A stretch of 22,904 nucleotides of DNA from Oscillospiraceae bacterium (GTDB lineage: Bacteria; Bacillota_A; Clostridia; Oscillospirales; CAG-272): assembly GCA_015063335.1 (NCBI GenBank), contig SVUH01000024.1:1-22904 (forward strand), in the 5' to 3' direction. Positions 1-6,510 of the stretch are shown here, piece by piece. The notes beneath the pieces are model-generated. The model searched no databases. It worked only from the letters and a program-made list of their open reading frames with translations, and was not told the DNA's origin. The position numbers were made by a program, and so were the translations under genes. The number at the start of each line of letters is the position of its first letter. Within the stretch, counting starts at the first letter, position 1.

Positions 1-1
1 A

Positions 2-178
2 AAGCGCGGCTGGGTCAAGCCCGACAAAAAGCCCGCGCTCAATCCCGACCTTTGGGAGAAGCTCCTCGACCTGCTGAAAAAGCATAAAGTAACGCTCGTT
101 TGGGTAAAGGGGCACAACGGTCACCCGTACAACGAACGCTGTGACGTCCTCGCGACGACATTCGCTGATAGCTTATAA
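2..178 (+). CDS. rnhA: Ribonuclease HI, C-terminal part (gene cut by window start)
   Basis: The last 58 codons of a gene whose start lies outside the window. The peptide contains [15 protein letters not shown], which matches the C-terminal signature of RNase HI: the His of the mobile catalytic loop (GHNGH) followed by the last metal-binding Asp (ERCD). RNase HI is a cytoplasmic nuclease that cuts the RNA strand of RNA-DNA hybrids and helps remove primers and R-loops. The frame ends at TAA 176-178 and is followed by a clear terminator, so it is the last gene of its unit. The first three catalytic carboxylates are outside the window, so activity cannot be judged. The family assignment is firm from the motif. 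Confidence 0.88.
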   Translation, partial: KRGWVKPDKKPALNPDLWEKLLDLLKKHKVTLVWVKGHNGHPYNERCDVLATTFADSL

Positions 179-186
179 ATAAAATG

Positions 187-219
187 AAACTCTCCGCCCG
201 CGGCGGAGAGTTTCTTCCT
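187..219 (+). terminator. Intrinsic terminator after rnhA
   Basis: A perfect 12-bp stem (187-198 with 202-213, arms AAACTCTCCGCC and GGCGGAGAGTTT) with a 3-base loop, followed by the pyrimidine-rich CTTCCTT. It lies 8 bases after the rnhA stop codon. Confidence 0.8.
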
Positions 220-223
220 TAAC

Positions 224-307
224 GTTTCCGAAGGAAACATATCACTGCGCGAAGCGCAATATCACTTGCCGAAGGCAAATATCACTCGCCCAACGGGCGA
301 ATATCAC
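224..307. repeat. Array of four short hairpins separated by ATATCAC
   Basis: Four perfect small hairpins in a row, each followed by the same 7-mer ATATCAC. The arms are GTTTCC/GGAAAC (224-238), TGCGC/GCGCA (246-258), TTGCC/GGCAA (266-278) and TCGCCC/GGGCGA (286-300). The loops are GAA, GAA, GAA and AAC. The ATATCAC copies are at 239-245, 259-265, 279-285 and 301-307. Stem sequences differ completely but always pair, while linker and loop are conserved. The array sits between the convergent ends of rnhA and tpiA. No coding potential is evident. It is not a CRISPR: units are 20-22 bp and there are no unique spacers. Confidence 0.85.
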
Positions 308-309
308 AT

Positions 310-345
310 AAAAAAGCACGCCTGCCAAAGCAGACGTGCTTTTTT
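310..345. terminator. Bidirectional intrinsic terminator between rnhA and tpiA
   Basis: AAAAAAGCACG (310-320) pairs with CGTGCTTTTTT (335-345), extended by an inner CTGC/GCAG stem. A T-run follows the stem on both strands. It ends 6 bases from the tpiA stop and therefore mainly serves the minus-strand pgk-tpiA unit. Confidence 0.8.
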
Positions 346-351
346 ATCTTA

Positions 352-1119
352 TTACTGTGCCGCGTCAACGATAGCCGCAAACTTCTTAGCTACGAGAGAC
401 GCGCCGCCGATAAGACCGCCGTCAACGTCGGGCTTTGCGAGAAGCTCTGCCGCGTTAGCGTCGTTCATCGAGCCGCCGTACTGAATGGTAAGTCCCTCAG
501 CCGCCGCGTCACCGTAAAGCTCTGCAACGACCTTACGGATAACAGCGCAGGTCTCTTCAGCCTGCTCGGGGGTAGCTGTCAGACCCGTTCCGATAGCCCA
601 AACGGGCTCGTATGCGATAATTACATTCTTAAGCTCGTTTGCCGTGATGTCGGCAAGGTCAAGCTTTGTCTGCATTGCAACGACTTCGTCGGTAATACCC
701 GCAAGTCTCTGCTCCTTTACCTCACCAAGGCAAAGAATGACCTTCATACCTGCCGCAAGCGCTGCCTTTGTACGAAGATTTACGGTGTAGTCGGTCTCTG
801 CGAAATACTGTCTTCTCTCGCTGTGACCGACGATAACGTACTCAACGCCGATAGCCTTGAGCATCTCCGCGGAAACCTCACCTGTGTAAGCTCCCTTTTC
901 AGCGAAATGTACGTTCTCAGCGCCGATCTTTATGTTAGAGCCTTTTGCAGCCTCCATAGCGGCGGCAATAGTTACGTAAGGAGCGCAGAAAACGATGTCG
1001 CAGTTGTCCTTGCCCTCAACAAGAGGCTTGACCTCGTTGATGAAAGCGGTAGCTTCAGCGGGTGTGAAATTCATTTTCCAGTTACCGGCGATAACTGTTC
1101 TTCTTTTTGCTGTATTCAT
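352..1119 (-). CDS. tpiA: Triosephosphate isomerase
   Basis: Interconverts dihydroxyacetone phosphate and glyceraldehyde 3-phosphate in glycolysis/gluconeogenesis; cytoplasmic TIM barrel, normally a dimer. The 255-aa product matches the usual length. Visible signatures are NWKMN near residue 13 (substrate-binding Lys), GHSERR (electrophilic His), YEPVWAIGTG (catalytic Glu) and the phosphate-binding YGGSMN and GGLIGGASL. The frame is open further upstream, but the ATG at 1119 gives the conserved start MNTAKRRTVIAGNWKMN and has AGAGAGG about 9 bases upstream, so it was chosen. It lies 81 bases downstream of pgk on the same strand and is very probably co-transcribed with it. It ends at the bidirectional terminator 310-345. 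Confidence 0.97.
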   Translation of the reverse strand: MNTAKRRTVIAGNWKMNFTPAEATAFINEVKPLVEGKDNCDIVFCAPYVTIAAAMEAAKGSNIKIGAENVHFAEKGAYTGEVSAEMLKAIGVEYVIVGHSERRQYFAETDYTVNLRTKAALAAGMKVILCLGEVKEQRLAGITDEVVAMQTKLDLADITANELKNVIIAYEPVWAIGTGLTATPEQAEETCAVIRKVVAELYGDAAAEGLTIQYGGSMNDANAAELLAKPDVDGGLIGGASLVAKKFAAIVDAAQ

Positions 1120-1152
1120 TGTTGTAATCCTCTCTGTATTCTCATTATTAAA

Positions 1153-1183
1153 GGGGGCTTTTTCCGTATCGGAATACGCCCCC
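1153..1183 (-). other. Hairpin in the pgk-tpiA intergenic region
   Basis: On the minus strand GGGGGC and GCCCCC enclose a second stem TTCCG/CGGAA with an ATA loop, the two stems being separated by symmetric 3-base internal loops. It is followed only by TTTAATAATG, so it is a weak or non-terminating hairpin. It may stabilise or process the pgk-tpiA messenger or act as a partial attenuator. The structure is seen directly; the role is inferred. Confidence 0.55.
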
Positions 1184-1200
1184 AAAATCAAGATCAATAA

Positions 1201-2388
1201 TTATTTGTCAAGAAGGCAAGCTATTCCGGGAAGCTCCTTACCCTCAAGGAACTCAAGCGATGCGCCGCCGCCCGTGGAAATGTGTGTCATCTTGGGGCCA
1301 AATCCGAGACGCTCAACAGCCTCAGCGGAGTCACCGCCACCGATGATGGAGATAGCGCCGGACTCAGCAACAGCTGCCGCAACAGCCTCAGTACCAGCCG
1401 CGAAGTTCTTCCACTCGGAAACGCCCATAGGTCCGTTCCATACAACGGTTCCCGCACCCTTGATAGCCTCTGCGAAGATAGCACGGGTCTTGGGTCCGAT
1501 ATCAAGTCCCATCCAGCCGTCGGGAATGTTGTCGGAGTCAACCTCTGCGTACTCGGTGTTCTCGTCGTATTCCTTGCCGATCCTGTTATCAACGGGGAGA
1601 AGGAACTTAACGCCTTTAGCCTCAGCCTTTGCCATCATTTCCTTAGCAAGCTCTATCTTATCCTGCTCGCAGATGGAAGTACCGATGGAGTAGCCCTGAG
1701 CCGCGAAGAAGGTGTAAGCCATACCGCCGCCGATAATGAGAGTGTCAACCTTCTCAATGAGGTTGTTTATAACGCCGATCTTGTCGGAGACCTTTGCGCC
1801 GCCGAGAATAGCAACGAAGGGTCTTGCGGGGTCAGCGAGAGCCTTACCCATAACGGAGATCTCTTTCTGAATAAGGTATCCGCAAACAGCGGGGAGATAG
1901 TCAGCAACGCCCGCGGTGGATGCGTGTGCTCTGTGAACAGCGCCGAAAGCATCGGAAACATATATCTCAGCGAGAGATGCAAGTTCCTTTGTGAACTCGG
2001 GATCGTTCTTCTCTTCTCTCTTGTCGAAACGTGTGTTCTCAAGAAGGATAACCTCACCGTCCTTGAGAGCCGCTGCCTTAGCCTTAGCATCGGGACCGAT
2101 GGTATCAGCGCAAAGCGGTACTTCAACGCCGAGAAGCTCGGAGAGTCTCTTCGCAACGAGAGTAAGGGAGTACTTGGGGTTGATTTCACCCTTCGGCTTA
2201 CCCATATGAGAGCAAAGAATTACCTTTGCGCCCTTGTCCATAAGGTACTTGATGGTGGGGATCGCGCCAACGATTCTCTTGTCACTTGTAATTACGCCGT
2301 CCTTCTGGGGAACGTTGAAATCGCAACGGACAAGAACTCTTTTGCCGGATACTTCGATATCCTCAATGGTCTTCTTATTGTAGTTCAT
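1201..2388 (-). CDS. pgk: Phosphoglycerate kinase
   Basis: Transfers the acyl phosphate of 1,3-bisphosphoglycerate to ADP, giving ATP and 3-phosphoglycerate; cytoplasmic glycolytic enzyme. At 395 aa it has the standard bacterial length. Seen motifs: [11 protein letters not shown] near the N-terminus (family signature), ENTRF and a DAFG/HRAHAS segment of the substrate-binding domain, KVSDKIGV, and the nucleotide-domain glycine loop [13 protein letters not shown] near the C-terminus. The ATG at 2388 is preceded by GAAAGGA and a good promoter. It is the first gene of a pgk-tpiA unit. No gapdh gene lies directly upstream, unlike the common gap-pgk-tpi order; the upstream neighbour is the divergent ilvE. 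Confidence 0.97.
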   Translation of the reverse strand: MNYNKKTIEDIEVSGKRVLVRCDFNVPQKDGVITSDKRIVGAIPTIKYLMDKGAKVILCSHMGKPKGEINPKYSLTLVAKRLSELLGVEVPLCADTIGPDAKAKAAALKDGEVILLENTRFDKREEKNDPEFTKELASLAEIYVSDAFGAVHRAHASTAGVADYLPAVCGYLIQKEISVMGKALADPARPFVAILGGAKVSDKIGVINNLIEKVDTLIIGGGMAYTFFAAQGYSIGTSICEQDKIELAKEMMAKAEAKGVKFLLPVDNRIGKEYDENTEYAEVDSDNIPDGWMGLDIGPKTRAIFAEAIKGAGTVVWNGPMGVSEWKNFAAGTEAVAAAVAESGAISIIGGGDSAEAVERLGFGPKMTHISTGGGASLEFLEGKELPGIACLLDK

Positions 2389-2423
2389 TGGTTTTATTTC
2401 CTTTCAAATTATTTCCATCCTAT

Positions 2424-2452
2424 AATATACCACATTTTTCCTTATTTATCAA
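2424..2452 (-). promoter_or_regulatory. Promoter of pgk-tpiA
   Basis: Minus-strand -35 TTGATA (2452-2447) and -10 TATATT (2429-2424) are separated by 17 bases, with an extended -10 context (TGTGG just before the -10). It lies about 40 bases upstream of the pgk start codon. The surrounding 2389-2542 stretch is AT-rich and holds no gene. Confidence 0.7.
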
Positions 2453-2542
2453 TAGAAATTTGCGAAAAAATCTTTTTTTTGAAAAACTTTTTTGTTTTTT
2501 TTACTTCGAACCGCTCCAAAACCGTTTTTTTTCTTAAAAAAC

Positions 2543-2571
2543 TTGACAAGAGAAAAAAACAGTGATATACT
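2543..2571 (+). promoter_or_regulatory. Promoter of ilvE
   Basis: Consensus -35 TTGACA (2543-2548), 17-base spacer and -10 TATACT (2566-2571) with an extended TGA before it. The ilvE ATG follows 35 bases later, so the leader is very short and leaves no room for an attenuator or T-box. Confidence 0.85.
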
Positions 2572-2606
2572 TTAATGTATTAAATTATTTACTCGGAGGA
2601 AAAACT

Positions 2607-3638
2607 ATGAATACAAATAAAAAAGACATCGACTGGGGCTCTCTCGGCTTCGGTTATATGCAGACGGATTACAGCTACGTTTGCAATTATAAGGACGGCA
2701 AGTGGGATGACGGCGAGCTTACCCCCAACCACAGCATAACTCTCAACGAGTGCGCCTGCGTTTTTCAGTACGCGCAGACCTGCTTTGAGGGTCTTAAGGC
2801 TTACACTACCGAGGACGGCAAGATCGTCACCTTCCGCCCCGACCTTAACGCGGAAAGAATGGAAGCGTCCGCAATACGACTCCGTATGCCCGTATTCCCC
2901 AAGGAGCGTTTCATTGAAGCCGTCAAAAAGGTCGTCGCTGCTAATGCGGCTTACGTCCCCCCCTACGGCTCGGGCGCGACTCTCTACATAAGACCTTTTA
3001 TGTTCGGAACGAACGCGGTTATCGGAGTTAAGCCCGCGACCGAGTATCAGTTCAGAATCCTCGTAACTCCCGTCGGCCCCTATTTCAAGGGCGGCGTTAA
3101 GCCCCTCACGCTCAGGATTTCCGATTTTGACCGCGCGGCTCCCAACGGAACGGGTCATATCAAGGCGGGTCTTAACTACGCTATGAGCCTTTACGCTATC
3201 GTTGACGCTCACGAGCAGGGCTACGACGAGAATATCTACCTTGACCCCGCCACACGCACAAAGCTTGAGGAAACAGGTGGCGCTAATATCATTTTCGTCA
3301 CGAAGGACGGAAATGTAGTAACTCCAAAGTCGAACAGCATTCTCCCTTCCATCACTCGCCGTTCACTTATGATAGTCGCGCGTGACTATCTCGGACTTGA
3401 GGCAACAGAGAGAGAGATCCTTCTCTCCGAGGTCGATGACTTCGCCGAGTGCGGACTTTGCGGAACCGCAGCTGTTATCTCCCCTGTCGGTAAGATCGTT
3501 GACCACGGACGCGAGATAGCTCTCCCTGCAGGTATGACTGAGATGGGCAAGGTCACAAAGAAGCTTTACGACACGCTCACGGGCATCCAGATGGGACGTA
3601 TTCCCGCGCCCGAAGGCTGGATCGTTGAGATAAACTGA
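2607..3638 (+). CDS. ilvE: Branched-chain amino acid aminotransferase
   Basis: PLP-dependent class IV aminotransferase that transfers amino groups between glutamate and the keto acids of leucine, isoleucine and valine. The 343-aa product has the family's usual length. Visible features are the N-terminal FQYAQTCFEGLKAY segment (residues 53-66), YIRPFMFGT (127-135), the expected PLP-binding Lys in GHIKAGLNYAMSL (Lys186), the TGGANIIFV segment and ECGLCGTAAVISPV near the C-terminus. The ATG at 2607 is chosen because CGGAGGA lies 8-10 bases upstream; the frame extends to 2562 but those codons lie on the promoter. Transcribed divergently from pgk and alone, ending at a strong terminator. Confidence 0.95.
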   Translation: MNTNKKDIDWGSLGFGYMQTDYSYVCNYKDGKWDDGELTPNHSITLNECACVFQYAQTCFEGLKAYTTEDGKIVTFRPDLNAERMEASAIRLRMPVFPKERFIEAVKKVVAANAAYVPPYGSGATLYIRPFMFGTNAVIGVKPATEYQFRILVTPVGPYFKGGVKPLTLRISDFDRAAPNGTGHIKAGLNYAMSLYAIVDAHEQGYDENIYLDPATRTKLEETGGANIIFVTKDGNVVTPKSNSILPSITRRSLMIVARDYLGLEATEREILLSEVDDFAECGLCGTAAVISPVGKIVDHGREIALPAGMTEMGKVTKKLYDTLTGIQMGRIPAPEGWIVEIN

Positions 3639-3654
3639 TAAACAAATAAATATT

Positions 3655-3683
3655 GCGCCGAGTTTGATACTCGGCGCGTTTTT
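3655..3683. terminator. Intrinsic terminator between ilvE and spoVAF
   Basis: GCGCCGAGT (3655-3663) pairs with ACTCGGCGC (3669-3677) and is followed by GTTTTTTATT on the plus strand. It ends ilvE; the last bases touch the stop codon of the convergent spoVAF gene. Confidence 0.88.
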
Positions 3684-5092
3684 TATTCATTACTCTTCTT
3701 TTTAGTCCTGAAAAACAGAGATAAAAGCGCTTTTCCATTGAAGGGTATCAGCGGATAGAGGTATCCCCTGCCCTTAACGACCGTTCTGTTAGTCGCAAGC
3801 AGTAAAAGTATTCCGACGCATCCGCCGACAAAGCCCCAAATATTAAAGAGCTGTATCAGTATAACGAGCGCGATGCGGAAAAATTTAAACGCGTAACCAA
3901 GCTCGTACGATGCCTGCGTAAAGTTCGAAATAGCCACGAACGCCATATAAAGTATGACCTCGGGAATGAGCCAACCTATATCGACCGCAAAATCGCCGAG
4001 TATCAATGCTCCAACGACGGACAGTGAGTTAGTCAGCATATCGGGCGTGTTCATTGACGCCATTCTGAGACCGTCAATGATAAACTCAACAAGCAAAAGC
4101 TGGGCAAATATGGGGATCTTTCCCACCTCGTCGGGAATTATAAACGATAGCCAACCCGGAATAAATGACGGATTTTTGATGAGCAAAAACCAAACCGGTG
4201 TCAAAAAAAGCGTCAGCCAGAAAACTATATGCCGAATAGTACGTATATAAGTGCCGGTCAGCGGGGGAAAATAAAAATCGTTGGTTTCCTGCATAAAGCT
4301 GAATACCGTCGTCGGGAGTGACATTACCTGAGGAGAGTTGTCGCAAAGCACGAGCACTCCACCCTCAAAAAGCTGCGCCGCCGCGGCGTCGGGCCGCTCG
4401 GTGAATCTGACCTTCGGGAAAGGATTGTACCATCTCGACTTGACAAGACATTCTTTAAGCGATTCCTGACCCATAGTCAGCGAATCCGTTTTGATATTTC
4501 CGAGCTTGGTTTTCACCGTTTCAACGAGCTTCGGGTCGGCACGGTCCTCAAGATAGCAGACGACGATATCCGTTTTCGAGCATTTTCCAACGGAAATATA
4601 GTGCATAGTCAACGCGGTATCTCGGACACGGCGGCGAATAAGCGCGGTATTGAAAATAAGAGTTTCGACAAATCCGTCACGCGGGCCGCGCATAACGCGG
4701 TCGTTCTGCGGCTCCTCTGTCCCTCTCGACGGATATTCGCGGGCATCTATGATTATTGCGTACTCGCCGAACGTGCTTCCTATCATAAGCGCCGCGCCTG
4801 ACAGCACCATCTGTATCATAAGCTCCATGTCGTCGGTAAGATCGGTCTCAACGTACGGCACGCCCGATTCGAGGAACTCCCTCGCCGAGTCTCCGAGCTC
4901 CTTTTTCGAAACCAATGACAGCATAAGCTTCGTAGTAATGGCATCCTTGATAAATCCGTCTATATAATAGAGGGTGAGCTCGTCCTTACCTATCGTCAGC
5001 GTTTTTTTGAGAATGTCAAAATTTTCATCAACGCGAAGAACGCGGTCAAGCTCCGCGACGTTATCTTTATAATTTTTTGAAAGCTTTTTCAT
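3683..5092 (-). CDS. spoVAF: SpoVAF-like spore germination protein (GerA family)
   Basis: A 469-aa member of the GerA/SpoVAF family, inner-membrane proteins of the endospore involved in nutrient-triggered germination and linked to the SpoVA dipicolinate channel. Visible features: LYYIDGFIKD near residue 41, REYPSRG (118-124), RVMRGPRDGF (132-141), NTALIRRRVRD (148-158), YNPFPKVRFTERPD, and several hydrophobic segments in the C-terminal half including LILGDFAV and EVILYMAFVAISNF. EYP, RGPRDGF and TALIRRR are shared across the GerA family, while NPFP..R.TERPD and ASYELGYAFKF fit SpoVAF best. The ATG has AGAGGTGG upstream. It stands alone: no spoVAC/D/E genes and no GerB/GerC partners are next to it. 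Family is firm; the SpoVAF subtype is likely. Confidence 0.85.
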   Translation of the reverse strand: MKKLSKNYKDNVAELDRVLRVDENFDILKKTLTIGKDELTLYYIDGFIKDAITTKLMLSLVSKKELGDSAREFLESGVPYVETDLTDDMELMIQMVLSGAALMIGSTFGEYAIIIDAREYPSRGTEEPQNDRVMRGPRDGFVETLIFNTALIRRRVRDTALTMHYISVGKCSKTDIVVCYLEDRADPKLVETVKTKLGNIKTDSLTMGQESLKECLVKSRWYNPFPKVRFTERPDAAAAQLFEGGVLVLCDNSPQVMSLPTTVFSFMQETNDFYFPPLTGTYIRTIRHIVFWLTLFLTPVWFLLIKNPSFIPGWLSFIIPDEVGKIPIFAQLLLVEFIIDGLRMASMNTPDMLTNSLSVVGALILGDFAVDIGWLIPEVILYMAFVAISNFTQASYELGYAFKFFRIALVILIQLFNIWGFVGGCVGILLLLATNRTVVKGRGYLYPLIPFNGKALLSLFFRTKKKSNE

Positions 5093-5189
5093 AATCCACC
5101 TCTTTTGTCTTTAGTATTTACACCGAAAAATTTTTTATGCTAAAATTTTACCGTTATATTTTCGCGCGGAACGCTAAAACTATGAGAGA

Positions 5190-5226
5190 GAAGAACGAGT
5201 TTTCGTTCTTCCCGAATATCATCGGG
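5190..5226 (+). other. Tandem hairpins upstream of the DUF378 gene
   Basis: GAAGAACGA (5190-5198) pairs with TCGTTCTTC (5203-5211), directly followed by CCCGA (5211-5215) with TCGGG (5222-5226). There is no T-run, so it is not a normal terminator. It lies between the divergent spoVAF and DUF378 genes and could be part of the leader of the latter. Confidence 0.4.
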
Positions 5227-5259
5227 CATTAAAAATAATAGATTAAGGAAAAAACAGTT

Positions 5260-5475
5260 ATGATAATGGATAGAATCGCGCTTATCCTGACGATTCTCGG
5301 CGCGCTCAACTGGGGAAGCATCGGCCTTTTCCGGTTTGACATAGTCGCCTGGATCTGCGGAGGACAGGACGCACTCGTCAGCCGCATAATCTACACGGTT
5401 ATAGCACTCGCGGGCGTTTGGTGCATCTCCCTTCTCTTCCGCGCAAGAGACAAATTCGAGGCTCTCGACGAATAA
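5260..5475 (+). CDS. DUF378 family small membrane protein
   Basis: A 71-aa protein with two predicted membrane helices: roughly residues 5-33 (IALILTILGALNWGSIGLF...) and 43-63. The N-terminal segment with LGALNWGSIGLF and the central short polar loop are characteristic of the DUF378 family (YuzA-like), whose function is unknown. The ATG at 5260 has AAGGA 10 bases upstream; a second ATG two codons later is also possible. It is a single-gene unit ended by the terminator at 5483-5508. Confidence 0.85.
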   Translation: MIMDRIALILTILGALNWGSIGLFRFDIVAWICGGQDALVSRIIYTVIALAGVWCISLLFRARDKFEALDE

Positions 5476-5482
5476 ACCTTTT

Positions 5483-5512
5483 GGGACTGAGTCGTATGGC
5501 TCAGTCCCTTTT
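5483..5512 (+). terminator. Intrinsic terminator after the DUF378 gene
   Basis: GGGACTGAG (5483-5491) pairs perfectly with CTCAGTCCC (5500-5508), followed by TTTTC. Confidence 0.85.
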
Positions 5513-5524
5513 CATAATTTTTTA

Positions 5525-5553
5525 TTGACAACATATTCGAAAAATGCTAATAT
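5525..5553 (+). promoter_or_regulatory. Promoter of the 121-aa hypothetical gene
   Basis: -35 TTGACA (5525-5530), 17-base spacer, -10 TAATAT (5548-5553), 34 bases before the ATG at 5588. Confidence 0.75.
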
Positions 5554-5587
5554 AAAAGTAACGCATAAAATCAGAAAGGTAATTATT

Positions 5588-5953
5588 ATGAATTTTGATA
5601 TAGAAACAGCCTTTGTAAAAAAATACATAAAAAAGGAATACCAAGATCGCATACTCTTTGAGTTGCAGTCAAAAAAACTCCGAGAAAAGGCGATCTCCCG
5701 CTTTTCTCACTCATCCGAAATAATACTGAAAAACTGTTTTAAGAGCTGTGACATTCCGGAATTAAAAAAGATTGATCCAAAAGAAAAATGTTACATTATT
5801 TCAAACGGCGAAAAAGACGGCAATATGATCTTTATGTCTGATGCCATTGAATACTGCGAAAATTCATATATGACAGTAATATTGATCAGCGAAAAATTTG
5901 TCGCGTTAAAAGAAGAATACGAAAAAAAGCCCGTAATACTTATTTCGGCTTAA
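5588..5953 (+). CDS. Hypothetical protein, 121 aa
   Basis: I do not recognise this protein. The chosen ATG (5588) has GAAAGGT about 8 bases upstream and a strong promoter before it; the frame is open further upstream, but that part overlaps the promoter. The product is Lys/Glu-rich, soluble, with no signal peptide or membrane helix. The N-terminal half (to about residue 60) looks helical, and the C-terminal half contains alternating hydrophobic stretches (KCYIISNG, NMIFMSDAIEYC, MTVILISEKFVALKEE) suggestive of a small alpha/beta fold. Codon use is clearly more AT-rich than in pgk or ilvE, which suggests recent acquisition or weak selection. It lies directly upstream of the tRNA-Pro integration hot spot but outside the att repeats. 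Confidence 0.75.
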   Translation: MNFDIETAFVKKYIKKEYQDRILFELQSKKLREKAISRFSHSSEIILKNCFKSCDIPELKKIDPKEKCYIISNGEKDGNMIFMSDAIEYCENSYMTVILISEKFVALKEEYEKKPVILISA

Positions 5954-6147
5954 ATATAAGGACGGGACGTGCGTCAGCCATATAATTCTGCACGATTATA
6001 GCGCTCAAGGATGTTGGGCAGAGCGTGCTTCTCTTTGGTCAAGATAAAAATTTTAGTTTTCTACGAATAAACGCTTCGGTATATTCATAGAGCCTACCCT
6101 TTTTTGTCTGTTTTTTATTTTTTAAAGCAAAAAAATTCAAAAAAGGC

Positions 6148-6176
6148 TTGACTTTATAAAAAAGATGTGGTATAAT
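6148..6176 (+). promoter_or_regulatory. Promoter of tRNA-Pro
   Basis: -35 TTGACT (6148-6153), 17-base spacer, -10 TATAAT (6171-6176). The mature tRNA begins 42 bases after the -10. The stretch 5954-6147 holds no gene or clear terminator that I can see. Confidence 0.85.
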
Positions 6177-6217
6177 CTCAAGGTACGAAAAACAGACAAC
6201 AAATTTCGGACAAAGAT

Positions 6218-6293
6218 CTGGGTGTGGCGCAGTTGGGAGCGCGCTACCTTGGGGTGGTAGAGGCCGCAAGTTCAAGTCTTGTCACTCAGACCA
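6218..6293 (+). tRNA. tRNA-Pro, anticodon GGG
   Basis: A complete 76-base cloverleaf with encoded CCA. Acceptor stem CTGGGTG/CACTCAG with a single G-T pair, D stem GCGC/GCGC, anticodon stem CTACC/GGTAG around loop TTGGGGT (anticodon GGG), T stem GCAAG/CTTGT around TTCAAGT, discriminator A, CCA at 6291-6293. The 5' C paired with G72 is typical of bacterial tRNA-Pro. Its 3' 46 bases are the left end of a repeat found again at 11982-12032, so the gene serves as the attachment site for the elements to the right while staying intact. Confidence 0.95.
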
Positions 6294-6298
6294 AAATC
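6248..6298 (+). repeat. attL of element 1 (tRNA-Pro 3' end)
   Basis: 51 bases, beginning CTTGGGGTGGTAGAGG and ending CTCAGACCAAAATC, identical to 11982-12032. It covers the tRNA from the anticodon loop to CCA plus five bases. A direct repeat of a tRNA 3' half bracketing an integrase gene is the standard signature of tRNA-targeted integration. Confidence 0.92.
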
Positions 6299-6326
6299 GG
6301 AGGTTCAACCGAACCTCCGATTTTTC
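6294..6326 (+). terminator. Intrinsic terminator after tRNA-Pro
   Basis: AAATCGGAGGTTC (6294-6306) pairs perfectly with GAACCTCCGATTT (6311-6323), loop AACC, followed by TTCTTTATTTT. Only its first five bases are inside the att repeat; the rest is element 1 DNA or original flank restored by it. Confidence 0.88.
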
Positions 6327-6449
6327 TTTATTTTACGGGCTTTTTGGGGCTTTTTTCGCCGTTTGGGCTTTCTTTCCCTCCTTGTATTTTGACGATATTT
6401 TCGTGCTTAAAATAGGGCTATCCCCAATTTTGACCACTTGCAGAATTAT

Positions 6450-6468
6450 TTATCCCCAATTGGGGTAA
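6450..6468. promoter_or_regulatory. CCCCAATTGGGG palindrome near the left end of element 1
   Basis: TTATCCCCAATTGGGGTAA is a near-perfect palindrome centred at 6459/6460, with an additional half-site TATCCCCAATTTTG at 6419-6432. It may bind a dimeric regulator or the recombination machinery. Only the symmetry is seen. Confidence 0.4.
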
Positions 6469-6470
6469 TA

Positions 6471-6506
6471 AGCAAGGCTGTTCTCCTTTTGGAAAACAGC
6501 CTTGCT
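6471..6506. terminator. Terminator of the element 1 minus-strand operon
   Basis: AGCAAGGCTGTT (6471-6482) pairs with AACAGCCTTGCT (6495-6506), 4 bases after the stop of the 393-aa gene. T-rich sequence follows only modestly on the minus strand (TTATTACCCC). Confidence 0.7.
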
Positions 6507-6510
6507 TTAT

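Noticed and set aside
224..307. Small CRISPR array
   Set aside because: The constant parts are only 7 bases, the units are 20-22 bases and each variable part is self-complementary. No cas gene is nearby.
1153..1183. Full intrinsic terminator between pgk and tpiA
   Set aside because: The stem is good, but only TTTAATAAT follows and tpiA lacks its own clear promoter, so complete termination here is unlikely.
1282..2565. Long plus-strand open frame (427 codons) opposite pgk
   Set aside because: It is antisense to a complete, strongly conserved pgk and has no ribosome binding site; the openness follows from pgk codon bias.
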